Assembly: GCA_964638895.1 (NCBI GenBank)
Contig: CAZWYY010000011.1
Coordinates: forward strand, 7,728-71,727
Direction of reading: 5' to 3'
Source of the DNA: JAFGGG01 sp964638895
GTDB lineage: Bacteria; Spirochaetota; Spirochaetia; SZUA-6; RPPD01
DNA length: 64,000 bases
Shown in pieces: positions 33,844 through 40,684 of this stretch (positions are counted from its first letter, which is position 1; each line of letters opens with the position of its first letter). The translations under genes and the position numbers were made by a program. The notes under the pieces are model-generated. The model ran no database searches. It saw only the letters and a program-made list of their open reading frames with translations, and was not told the origin of the DNA.

Positions 33844-34351
33844 CAACCGTAATCAGGTTTTTACAGGAAGGACACCTGAACCTGCCGGGGTTTGATATTC
33901 TAAGCAGCCTGGCGCAAAAAGGGCACCTGCGCACCCCTTTGTCCAAATTTTTATCCGCTTTTATCTCCTGAAGGTTCTTTATTATATTAAAAAAACCGGA
34001 AAAACCCAGCGTATGTAATACGGAGTTTACCTTATCGTTGATGTTCATGAAATACAGCTCGATATTTTTCTGCTTCACATACATCAGGATCGTATGAAAC
34101 GAACCTATACCCGTTGAAGAAATATATGTCAGTCCGCCCAAATCGATGACAAGGTGTCCGATTCTGCCGTAGGTATCCACCGTCTTGGTAAGTACATCAG
34201 AAAATGCGGTTGAATTATGCGTATCAAGGGAGCCGTCAAGTATAATTACCATGGTCCTTTCCCGATTTTCGACTATCATTCCGGAGATACGCAGTCCGGT
34301 TCTCCCTGAATTGAACTCTTCAAAATAGCCGTTTATCTCTGCCAAAACCAC
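33815..34351 (-). CDS. STAS-domain protein (anti-anti-sigma type) with C-terminal zinc ribbon
   Basis: A 178-residue protein. Residues about 25-130 form a STAS domain (MVIILDGSLDTHNSTAFSD, LVIDLGGLTYISSTGIGSF), with the phosphorylatable Ser in ISSTGIGS, as in RsbV/SpoIIAA. The C-terminus carries two Cys pairs (CPFC and CPSC) forming a zinc ribbon, which is unusual on STAS proteins. It lies 11 bases after the response-regulator/PP2C phosphatase gene, the standard pairing where phosphatase activates antagonist, but no RsbW-like anti-sigma kinase is visible. The GTG start follows GAGGAG. It could regulate a sigma factor or another partner. Confidence 0.9.
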   Translation of the reverse strand: MVLAEINGYFEEFNSGRTGLRISGMIVENRERTMVIILDGSLDTHNSTAFSDVLTKTVDTYGRIGHLVIDLGGLTYISSTGIGSFHTILMYVKQKNIELYFMNINDKVNSVLHTLGFSGFFNIIKNLQEIKADKNLDKGVRRCPFCARLLRISNPGRFRCPSCKNLITVAKDGAVAKG

Positions 34352-34362
34352 GTCTCCTCATA

Positions 34363-35532
34363 TTACGCCGGGTTTCCCTTGACGGCGGCGGTAATCAGCG
34401 TGACATCGTCACTGAAATCCCCGCCGGGGAAGGCCCCGCGGGCGTTTTTTAAAATGGTTTCATGAAAATCGTCCGTATCATTCACTTCGGGTATAATTTC
34501 GGAAAGATCCAGAAAATTGGACGTACCACCCTTACCCGGGTATTCAACCAGGCCGTCGGTGTAAAAAACAAGCCGGTCCCGTGATTGGACCGGAATTTCA
34601 AGCTCTTTATATACGGCATCAGGGGAGAATCCCATGCCCCGGCCTTCTATGTCATAAGTTAGAATTCGTCCCTCCCTGACGATCACCAGTGGGAGATGCC
34701 CGGCTTTGGCGAATTTAATTCTCATATTGATGAGATTGAGATAACAGGCGGAAAATGTGATCACTATATCGGGCAGTTTTTTCAACTCCTCACACACACG
34801 GTTATTCAACCAGCCCAGAAAATCCGCCGGTGAAAACCCGCCTTCTCTATGTTTACTCACATATTCACTGTAGATAATGGACTTTAATATGGCGGTGATA
34901 AAGGCGCCTTTGATTCCGTGCCCGGAAACATCCCCGATCAACACCAGGTAGAGTCCCCGTCCCATCTCAACAACATCATAATAATCACCGCCGCAGTTCA
35001 ATGCCGGCAGAGGCATGTAGGTTACGGAAAACCTGATGTACGGCGAATCCGGCAACACTCTTCTTAATATGGTTTTTTGCAGCTCTCCCCCCCACTGCAG
35101 CTCTTCCCGGATCATATCAAGGAATTCTTTTTTGGATACCCTTAGACTGTATAACTCAAGCGCCTTTTCTATTTCCGCGATAAGCAAATTCTTATTCCAG
35201 GGTTTGATGATAAATGAGAATATGCCAGCCTTGATTCCCTTTATTAACTCATCAATATCCGTATTCGCGGACATCAACATGGTGATAATATCGGGGTATA
35301 ACTGTTTTATCCTCAAAAGAAAATCACTCCCGCTCATTTCAGGCATTCTCTGGTCGGAGATGATAAGGGCTACATCTTTATGCGCGCTTTCAAGGATTTC
35401 AAGCCCCTGTGCGGCGGAAGCGGCCGTAAGCACCTCTATGTTCCCGATTTCCGTAAAGAAAACAAGCTCGCGCCGCAGGGACTCAACTATTTTCACCTCA
35501 TCATCGATAATCAGTATTTTATACTTTGACAT
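34363..35532 (-). CDS. Response regulator fused to PP2C/SpoIIE serine phosphatase
   Basis: A 389-residue RsbU-like protein. The receiver comes first (ILIIDDEVKIVESL, Asp in ALIISDQRMPEMSG, Lys in IIKPWNKN), then a short helix, then a SpoIIE-type PP2C phosphatase with metal-binding CGGDYYDVVEM, LIGDVSGHGIKGAF and DRLVFYTDGLVEYPG, and a final DDVTLI. Phosphorylation of the receiver should control removal of phosphate from a Ser/Thr protein, probably the STAS protein encoded 11 bases downstream. It follows the four-paralogue cluster across a 13-base-pair hairpin, so its level may be set by read-through. Confidence 0.94.
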   Translation of the reverse strand: MSKYKILIIDDEVKIVESLRRELVFFTEIGNIEVLTAASAAQGLEILESAHKDVALIISDQRMPEMSGSDFLLRIKQLYPDIITMLMSANTDIDELIKGIKAGIFSFIIKPWNKNLLIAEIEKALELYSLRVSKKEFLDMIREELQWGGELQKTILRRVLPDSPYIRFSVTYMPLPALNCGGDYYDVVEMGRGLYLVLIGDVSGHGIKGAFITAILKSIIYSEYVSKHREGGFSPADFLGWLNNRVCEELKKLPDIVITFSACYLNLINMRIKFAKAGHLPLVIVREGRILTYDIEGRGMGFSPDAVYKELEIPVQSRDRLVFYTDGLVEYPGKGGTSNFLDLSEIIPEVNDTDDFHETILKNARGAFPGGDFSDDVTLITAAVKGNPA

Positions 35533-35572
35533 TCCGAATGTTTTATTCTAAACCGGGATAGACCTGAAAGGG

Positions 35573-35605
35573 AAACCTCTGCGCAGCCGGGGTGCGCAGA
35601 GGTTT
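35573..35605 (-). terminator. Strong hairpin after the paralogue cluster
   Basis: A perfect 13-base inverted repeat (35573-35585 and 35593-35605, arms AAACCTCTGCGCA) with a 7-base loop begins 4 bases after the stop of paralogue A. No clear U-run follows on the minus strand (CCCTTTC), so it may be a partial terminator or an mRNA 3'-end stabiliser between that cluster and the phosphatase-STAS genes. Confidence 0.6.
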
Positions 35606-35608
35606 CGG

Positions 35609-36328
35609 TTATTTAGCGGCGGACCCGGATGGGGCAACCTCATTTTTTTGATAATCCCCCCTTTTCAAGAGATTATCAGGTATGGCTTCATTCAGATGTT
35701 TGTTCATATCCAGGAATTTTCCGCGGATATTATTGGCCTGAATGGCGGCCTCCATCATTTTCTCATCTTTAGCGGCCAGGCCGCCCGGATCATTTAAGGC
35801 CGCAATGCGATCAAGCAGCTCCAAAATCGTCCGGTTTACGGGGTATGCCTGGTCCTGACCCTCATCCAGGTGTTTTCCCAAATTATTGACATCAGAGGTG
35901 GAAACAGGGTACATTCTATACCCTTCATGAGGATTCTCATATGCAAGCTTCAATAACCCAAAGAGTAGTAATAGGCTTTTTGGGTAAATACTCCCCGGTT
36001 TCCACCTGGTAAACATTTTGAAACATTCGGAAAGGATGAAGGTATTGGGTTGCACCGCCCGGAAAAAAGTTTCCGGGTTGTTGTTCCCCAGTAGCGCGTC
36101 CACAACCCAGTGATTTTCAAACTGTATAAGCATCAGAAAAATAGGGTAATTATCCGCGTCCAGCTTTACCTTAGACATATATTTGGCATAGAACACGGTT
36201 GCGTCCACGCCTTCGGCATCCCTGCATTCGAACATTTTATGGAGAAAGGTGAGTTCTAATTGGTCTATTTCCTCAACAGTCCAGCCCGCTATTTTATCTA
36301 TGTCTCCCGCTATCTTTTTATCACTCAT
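35609..36328 (-). CDS. Unknown paralogue family, member A
   Basis: A 239-residue soluble, mostly helical protein of a family I do not recognise; three more members lie in the window (B 36373, C 37136, D 39844). Shared blocks are NYPIFLMLIQFENHWVVDAL, VQPNTFILSECF, GYRMYPVSTSDVNNLGKHLDE, NRTILELLDRI and IR-FxDxxKHLxxAIPDxLL. Member A is the most diverged: it keeps NLGKHL but loses the WHP of the middle block (here WKP) and ends in a charged tail. AGGAG lies 8 bases before the ATG. It is the last of the three consecutive copies. No enzyme motif, membrane helix or signal is visible; a scaffold or adaptor role near the kinase and phosphatase is only inferred. Confidence 0.88.
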   Translation of the reverse strand: MSDKKIAGDIDKIAGWTVEEIDQLELTFLHKMFECRDAEGVDATVFYAKYMSKVKLDADNYPIFLMLIQFENHWVVDALLGNNNPETFFRAVQPNTFILSECFKMFTRWKPGSIYPKSLLLLFGLLKLAYENPHEGYRMYPVSTSDVNNLGKHLDEGQDQAYPVNRTILELLDRIAALNDPGGLAAKDEKMMEAAIQANNIRGKFLDMNKHLNEAIPDNLLKRGDYQKNEVAPSGSAAK

Positions 36329-36372
36329 CTTGTCGCTCCTCTTTTAACATAATATGCTTTACACCGCCCGGG

Positions 36373-37107
36373 TTATTTCCCTTTTTTAGAACCCGCCTCT
36401 TTGCCTTCAGCTTCCGCAAGCTTCATCAATCTGCGCGGATCCATCTCCTTATCCAGATTTGATTCGGTCTGCAGCAGCACATCGGGGATCACATCCACCA
36501 GGCGCTTGGTCGAATCAAAGAAGTTGTTGCGGATATTATGCGCGTGTACGGCCAGGTCTTCCATTTCCTCGTTTATACCCTGCCCCTCTAGCGCGCTGAT
36601 CTTGTCCAGAATATCGAGGATGCTTCTGTTTAAAAGGTCATCCTGTCCCTTTTCTTCTATTAAATGCTTCCCTAGGCTGTTTACATCTGAAATCGTGGGC
36701 GGATAAATTTTATAGCCGTCCAGGGGATTGCTATATGTGGCCTGGAATACGCCTAAAATAATCCCCAGGGTTTTGGAATAAATCTCCGCCGGATGATACT
36801 GGGCCAGAAAACTGAAACAGGTGGCCACGATAAAATAATTGGGCTGGATGGAACTCATGAATAAAAACGGGTCACGCGTTCCTAAAAGCGAGTCGATCAC
36901 ATGATGGTTGCGAACGCCCAACAGCTTTAAGAATACCGGGTAGTTTACATTGGTAATTCCCACGCTGTTCAAATAACGCGCGTATGTTATGGCGGCTTCC
37001 ACGGCCTCGGTACTGCGGACACCCATCAGGCCTTTTAAGAGGCTGTATTCGATCTCGGCTATCTCATCCTTGTTCCAACTTTGTTTTTTTTCAAATAATT
37101 CTTTCAT
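36373..37107 (-). CDS. Unknown paralogue family, member B
   Basis: A 244-residue relative of A, C and D. It aligns along its whole length: VEAAITYARYLNSVGITNVNY, FLKLLGVRNHHVIDSLLG, IQPNYFIVATCFSFLAQYHP, IYSKTLGIILGVFQATYSNP, YKIYPPTISDVNSLGKHLIE and LVDVIPDVLL. Charged Lys/Glu-rich C-terminal tail. The start has GGAGG about 8 bases upstream. It is 44 bases from A and 28 from C, so all three are likely on one mRNA. It shows no recognised catalytic motif; function unknown. Confidence 0.9.
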   Translation of the reverse strand: MKELFEKKQSWNKDEIAEIEYSLLKGLMGVRSTEAVEAAITYARYLNSVGITNVNYPVFLKLLGVRNHHVIDSLLGTRDPFLFMSSIQPNYFIVATCFSFLAQYHPAEIYSKTLGIILGVFQATYSNPLDGYKIYPPTISDVNSLGKHLIEEKGQDDLLNRSILDILDKISALEGQGINEEMEDLAVHAHNIRNNFFDSTKRLVDVIPDVLLQTESNLDKEMDPRRLMKLAEAEGKEAGSKKGK

Positions 37108-37135
37108 GCTCGTCTCCTTCCTTCTTTTTATTTAT

Positions 37136-37834
37136 TTAATCCACAAATACGTTAACGGGTGCTATTTCCTTGGCAATATAATCCGATTTTACCAGCAGCA
37201 CCTGGGGGATGATATCCTCCATTTTTTTACGCTTGTCAAAGAAGAAGGTCCTGATACTGTTAGCCTGGCGGGACATCTGTTCCTTATCGGCGTTATCCGA
37301 GGTGCCCTCCAAAGAACCCAGGCGGTCCAAGATATTCAGCACACAACGGTTGTTCTTATCCTCCTGTCCCAGCTCCTTGTTCAGATGCTTTCCCAGGTTG
37401 TTGATATCATTGATGCTGGCCGCATAAATGCTATAACCATCCTTGGGTGAACTGTAAGCGGCCTGCAAAACGCCCAGGATAATGGCCAGTGTCTGCGGGT
37501 ATATTCCTCCCGGATGCCATTTTGTAAGCAGTTTATAGGCCTCGAAGATAAGGTAGTTGTTGGGCTGAATTTTGCTTAACAACAGGAAGGGGTTTTTGTC
37601 ACGCAGCAAAGCGTCGATGACCCAGTGGTTTTCCACCTCCAGCAGCTTCAAAAACAGCGGGTAATTATCGTTTGTCAGACCGGAAAGACTTAAAAATCTT
37701 GCATAGGAAATCGCCGACTCCACCGACTCCACGGTTCTGCAGCCGATAATATTCTCCAGGATCGAGATCTCAACGTCACCAATCGACTCCTTTGACCATG
37801 TCTGCTCATCCCACATTTCTTTTTGCTTATCCAT
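37136..37834 (-). CDS. Unknown paralogue family, member C
   Basis: A 232-residue member and probably the best representative of the family consensus: VESAISYARFLSLSGLTNDNY, PLFLKLLEVENHWVIDALL, FLLLSKIQPNNYLIFEAYKL, LTKWHPGGIYPQTLAIILGV, YSIYAASINDINNLGKHLNK, RCVLNILDRLGSLEG and KKMEDIIPQVLL. The pattern suggests an all-helical fold with a conserved polar surface (QPN, NNLGKHL, IIPQVLL). A strong TAAGGAGG site precedes the ATG. It follows the HipA-like kinase gene by about 110 bases. Confidence 0.9.
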   Translation of the reverse strand: MDKQKEMWDEQTWSKESIGDVEISILENIIGCRTVESVESAISYARFLSLSGLTNDNYPLFLKLLEVENHWVIDALLRDKNPFLLLSKIQPNNYLIFEAYKLLTKWHPGGIYPQTLAIILGVLQAAYSSPKDGYSIYAASINDINNLGKHLNKELGQEDKNNRCVLNILDRLGSLEGTSDNADKEQMSRQANSIRTFFFDKRKKMEDIIPQVLLVKSDYIAKEIAPVNVFVD

Positions 37835-37943
37835 TTTTGCCTCCTTATAGGGTTAGCATATAATAATTAATATTCTTAATATATAGTATTGTTAATATGA
37901 CTATATTTTGCAAATTTTTCTAAAAAAAAATAAAAACCGCGGG

Positions 37944-38870
37944 TCATATCTTTCGCTTGTAAAAATCCACGAATGTCTTGCCCAAACCGGAATAGTCTCG
38001 CGGCTTCTCCTGTGATCGGCGTTCACTTTTGTCCTTAAACCATTTGTTAAAATAATCGCTTATATACCGGCTGCGTTTTTGCAGGTTGGAAGCCACCACC
38101 TGCGCCTTTGATGAGGCGTCGTCCATGTGCCCGCGGAAAATAATAAACGCCAGGTCCTGCAGATGTTTTTGGGTCAGCTCCCGCATCAGTTCCAGGCGCT
38201 GGCTGAAGTCATCAATGGTATAACACTCGAAATTGGAGGGTTTGAGCAGGGTGAGGAAGCGGGTTTTCTCCTCCCTGTGCCAGCCGAACTCGTCATCCTT
38301 GCCCGTAATCTTCATATTTTGCGCGTACAGGTCCGTATGATTGTAGTCAATGGCCACGATCAGCGCCTCCTGCGCCGAGTTATGAATTATCAGGTAGTTG
38401 TTGGGATTGCGGTCCTCATCGAACATCAGCCAGCGATTGATAAGGTCATTGGCAAGCTCCCTGCGCAGCGGCTCCTCCAGATAATTATAGCCGCTGATCT
38501 GCGTGGCTTTCTTAATAACCTTGGACGCCCGATAATAATCCCCGTCCAGTTTGATGAGCAGGGTGGGCGCGGAAAGTGTCTGCAGGTTCAGATCGATGAA
38601 AAAGGCAAGCTGCCCGAGCAGGCTGATAAACACCTCCTCATCCGCGACCTTTTTTATGATCCACCGGCTTTCCTCATTATCCACCGCCCCCTTGTACTCC
38701 CGAAGCTGGGCGTTGAAGGGCACAATCCGCTTGTCATCACTCATGGTAAACCGCAATCTATTAAATTTATCTAAAAGCGCCTGATCGTCATACTCAAGGT
38801 AAAAGTCCTTGATGAGGGCGGTATCCTTAACCTTGGCAATCAGGGTCGTATTTGCCTTATGTTCAGACAT
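37944..38870 (-). CDS. Atypical kinase of the HipA/PI3K-like fold
   Basis: A 308-residue protein. Features recalling atypical kinases: a possible ATP-binding Lys in WIIKKVADEEV (70-80), the catalytic loop RWLMFDEDRNPNNYL (146-160, pattern DRxxxN) and the metal-binding Asp in LIVAIDYNHTDLY (170-182). HipA-type and PI3/4-kinase-like enzymes show DRxxxN followed by an ID/DF motif at similar spacing. The overall family is not one I recognise. The ATG at 38870 was chosen because it overlaps the phosphatase stop by 8 bases with AGAGGCG upstream; the longer in-frame extension is antisense-like. A kinase coupled to a phosphatase, inside a paralogue cluster, suggests reversible phosphorylation of the paralogues, by inference only. 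Confidence 0.65.
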   Translation of the reverse strand: MSEHKANTTLIAKVKDTALIKDFYLEYDDQALLDKFNRLRFTMSDDKRIVPFNAQLREYKGAVDNEESRWIIKKVADEEVFISLLGQLAFFIDLNLQTLSAPTLLIKLDGDYYRASKVIKKATQISGYNYLEEPLRRELANDLINRWLMFDEDRNPNNYLIIHNSAQEALIVAIDYNHTDLYAQNMKITGKDDEFGWHREEKTRFLTLLKPSNFECYTIDDFSQRLELMRELTQKHLQDLAFIIFRGHMDDASSKAQVVASNLQKRSRYISDYFNKWFKDKSERRSQEKPRDYSGLGKTFVDFYKRKI

Positions 38871-39771
38871 AAAGCGCCTCTTTACTGTGTTCGCGCGCAA
38901 AATACACTTCCAGTTTGTCGCCGATGACAAAATAGGGGGCGGGGGTGTTCGTTCCGGAATACAGGATATGATGGTTGGCGATTCCCAACACATTCAGCCA
39001 TATTCCCGATGTGTCCCCGGTATTCCACAGTGGGTTGTGCCCCACGATAAACAGGCTGTCGGCGGGCATGCCCAGTTTTTGCAGCATGTCACGGATATCA
39101 CTCTCCGCGTACTCACGGTTGCTCGGCGTGCCCCTGAACTCATTAATCCTGTTCCACGTCAGCTGGTAGTACCGGTCGGGATAATCACGTATATTGATAA
39201 GCTCCTCCCGGGTAATTCCTCCCCGCACCGGCCCGGCGTGGGTGATTACGTATTTGTCCGAAATAACGGCCAACGGCAGGTTTTCAAAAAAATACTCCAC
39301 CTCTTTCACGTACGACGCGCCCCTTGCTTTCAGCAGGTAGTTTTTAAACTCCAGACCCTGGGCAATACCGCTTTTAACCAGGCGTTCATCAAAGGAATCA
39401 TGGTTGCCCCGCAGGTAGATGATGCGCTGGGGAAAGCGCAAAAAAAGCTCAAAAATGTACTCCAGTATGATAAGCGAGCTTTCCATTTCCTTGAACTGTC
39501 CTATTTGATCGTTATGCACGGCGTCGCCCAGGATCACAAACACATAACCCCGGCTTTTCAAGCGCTTCTGGTTGCCGTTATGGTTGATTATTTTTTTCAG
39601 ATTTTCATGGTTGGAGTGCAGATCACCGATCACGATCGCCTGGACCGAGGGGGGTACCTCAACCAGTCCTCCGGGCATCTTGTGCCTGTTGCGCGGCCTG
39701 TGCCTGGTGCGCGCGATTATGGCGTTCACATTGCGAACGTCGGCCGTCTTCAAAGTATTTCCTCTTGCCAT
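38863..39771 (-). CDS. PPP-type (calcineurin-like) metallophosphatase
   Basis: A 302-residue protein with the complete dimetal phosphoesterase set: GDLHSN (49-54), GDAVHND (82-88), RGNHDS (121-126), THAG (177-180) and VGHNP (243-247). The spacing and the GNH motif resemble Ser/Thr protein phosphatases of the PP1/PP2A and bacterial PrpE/PrpA group more than cyclic-nucleotide phosphodiesterases. The N-terminal 40 residues are basic (TRHRPRNRHK). It overlaps the downstream atypical kinase gene by 8 bases. No Shine-Dalgarno site precedes the ATG and its promoter places the transcription start at or beside the ATG. Confidence 0.9.
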   Translation of the reverse strand: MARGNTLKTADVRNVNAIIARTRHRPRNRHKMPGGLVEVPPSVQAIVIGDLHSNHENLKKIINHNGNQKRLKSRGYVFVILGDAVHNDQIGQFKEMESSLIILEYIFELFLRFPQRIIYLRGNHDSFDERLVKSGIAQGLEFKNYLLKARGASYVKEVEYFFENLPLAVISDKYVITHAGPVRGGITREELINIRDYPDRYYQLTWNRINEFRGTPSNREYAESDIRDMLQKLGMPADSLFIVGHNPLWNTGDTSGIWLNVLGIANHHILYSGTNTPAPYFVIGDKLEVYFAREHSKEALYV

Positions 39772-39778
39772 ATATATA

Positions 39779-39808
39779 ATAATATGAATACTTTTTCACT
39801 CTTGTCAA
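39779..39808 (-). promoter_or_regulatory. Promoter for a probably leaderless phosphatase-kinase mRNA
   Basis: Minus strand TTGACA (39803-39808), 18 bases, TATTAT (39779-39784). Six to seven bases downstream of the -10 box is 39772-39773, directly beside the ATG at 39771, and there is no ribosome-binding site. Confidence 0.5.
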
Positions 39809-39843
39809 ATTAATTATACCCGGGGGGAAAGCGGCTGTTTGCT

Positions 39844-40551
39844 TCAGGCGCCGTTTTGTTTCAGGTATTTTCGGTAGTTTTCCGGGGGATTTATTTCATA
39901 AAGCTCGCGCTTTACCGGCACCAGTAAAACCTGGGGAATGATGTCCAGCAGTTTTTTCCTGTTGTCGAAAAAGGCGATGCGAATATAGAAGGCGTGCTTG
40001 GCCAGAACGCTCTTGGTTATATTCTGCCTGTATTCCCCCAGCCGGGTGATCTTGTCCAGTACATTGAGGATCAGGCGATTGTTGCCCTCATCCTGGTCCC
40101 GGGATTCATCCAGGTACTTGCCGATGTTGTTCAGATCGTTTATTTTGAGCCTGTATATTTTATAACCGTCGTCCGCTTCATAGTAGGCGTATTCCAGAAC
40201 CGCAAGCAACGCATCCAGCACTTTATGATATATCTGCTTGGGGTGCCAGAACGAAAGGATTAAAAAGGCCTTTTTAATTAAAAACTGATTGGGCTGGATG
40301 TTGGAAAACAGAAGCCGGGGATCGCGTTTGGCGATAAGGGCGTCCACAACCCACTTATTATTGGTTTCCAGCAGTTTTAGAAAAAGCGGGTAATTCTGCT
40401 GGGTGATTCCTACATAATTCAGGTAACGGGCGAATCCCACGCAGGATTCAACCTGTACCGCGGTCTGGCAGGAAAAAATGCCGCTGATGATGATGTTCTT
40501 ATTCTGGGTGAAAAGGATTTCCTCTTCCTGGTATTGGAATTTTCTTCTCAT
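39844..40551 (-). CDS. Unknown paralogue family, member D
   Basis: A 235-residue member, set apart from A-C by the phosphatase and kinase genes. It keeps the family blocks: FARYLNYVGITQQNYPLFLK, LLETNNKWVVDALIAKRDP, NIQPNQFLIKKAFLILSFWH, GYKIYRLKINDLNNIGKYLD, LILNVLDKITRLGEY and KKLLDIIPQVLLVPVKRELY. Its N-terminus is shorter and its C-terminus ends KYLKQNGA. The ATG at 40551 is preferred to an in-frame TTG at 40557. No clear ribosome site. It starts 133 bases from the divergent pseudokinase gene, so one intergenic region may control both. Confidence 0.88.
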   Translation of the reverse strand: MRRKFQYQEEEILFTQNKNIIISGIFSCQTAVQVESCVGFARYLNYVGITQQNYPLFLKLLETNNKWVVDALIAKRDPRLLFSNIQPNQFLIKKAFLILSFWHPKQIYHKVLDALLAVLEYAYYEADDGYKIYRLKINDLNNIGKYLDESRDQDEGNNRLILNVLDKITRLGEYRQNITKSVLAKHAFYIRIAFFDNRKKLLDIIPQVLLVPVKRELYEINPPENYRKYLKQNGA

Positions 40552-40668
40552 AGCCAACTTAATATCTTGTTTCTTTTACGGCACATTTTGCCTTATGCTA
40601 ACATTATCGGAAGCATTTAAAATCAATAAACGTACTTTTTTTTACAACACGGAGAGAATAAAATTTGT

Positions 40669-40674
40669 TATAAT
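40669..40674 (+). promoter_or_regulatory. Extended -10 element before the pseudokinase gene
   Basis: TGT followed by TATAAT (40669-40674) is an extended -10 element; no good -35 box was found. The start would lie near 40681, about 4 bases before the ATG at 40685. Confidence 0.45.
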
Positions 40675-40684
40675 GTAAACAATC

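Noticed and set aside
37944..38993. Longer form of the atypical kinase starting at 38993
   Set aside because: The extra 41 residues lie antisense-like within the phosphatase's conserved end; the ATG at 38870 has a ribosome site and gives a normal coupled overlap.
35609..40551. Toxin-antitoxin reading of the HipA-like kinase
   Set aside because: No HipB-like DNA-binding partner is adjacent; the coupled gene is a PPP phosphatase and the neighbours are soluble helical paralogues.
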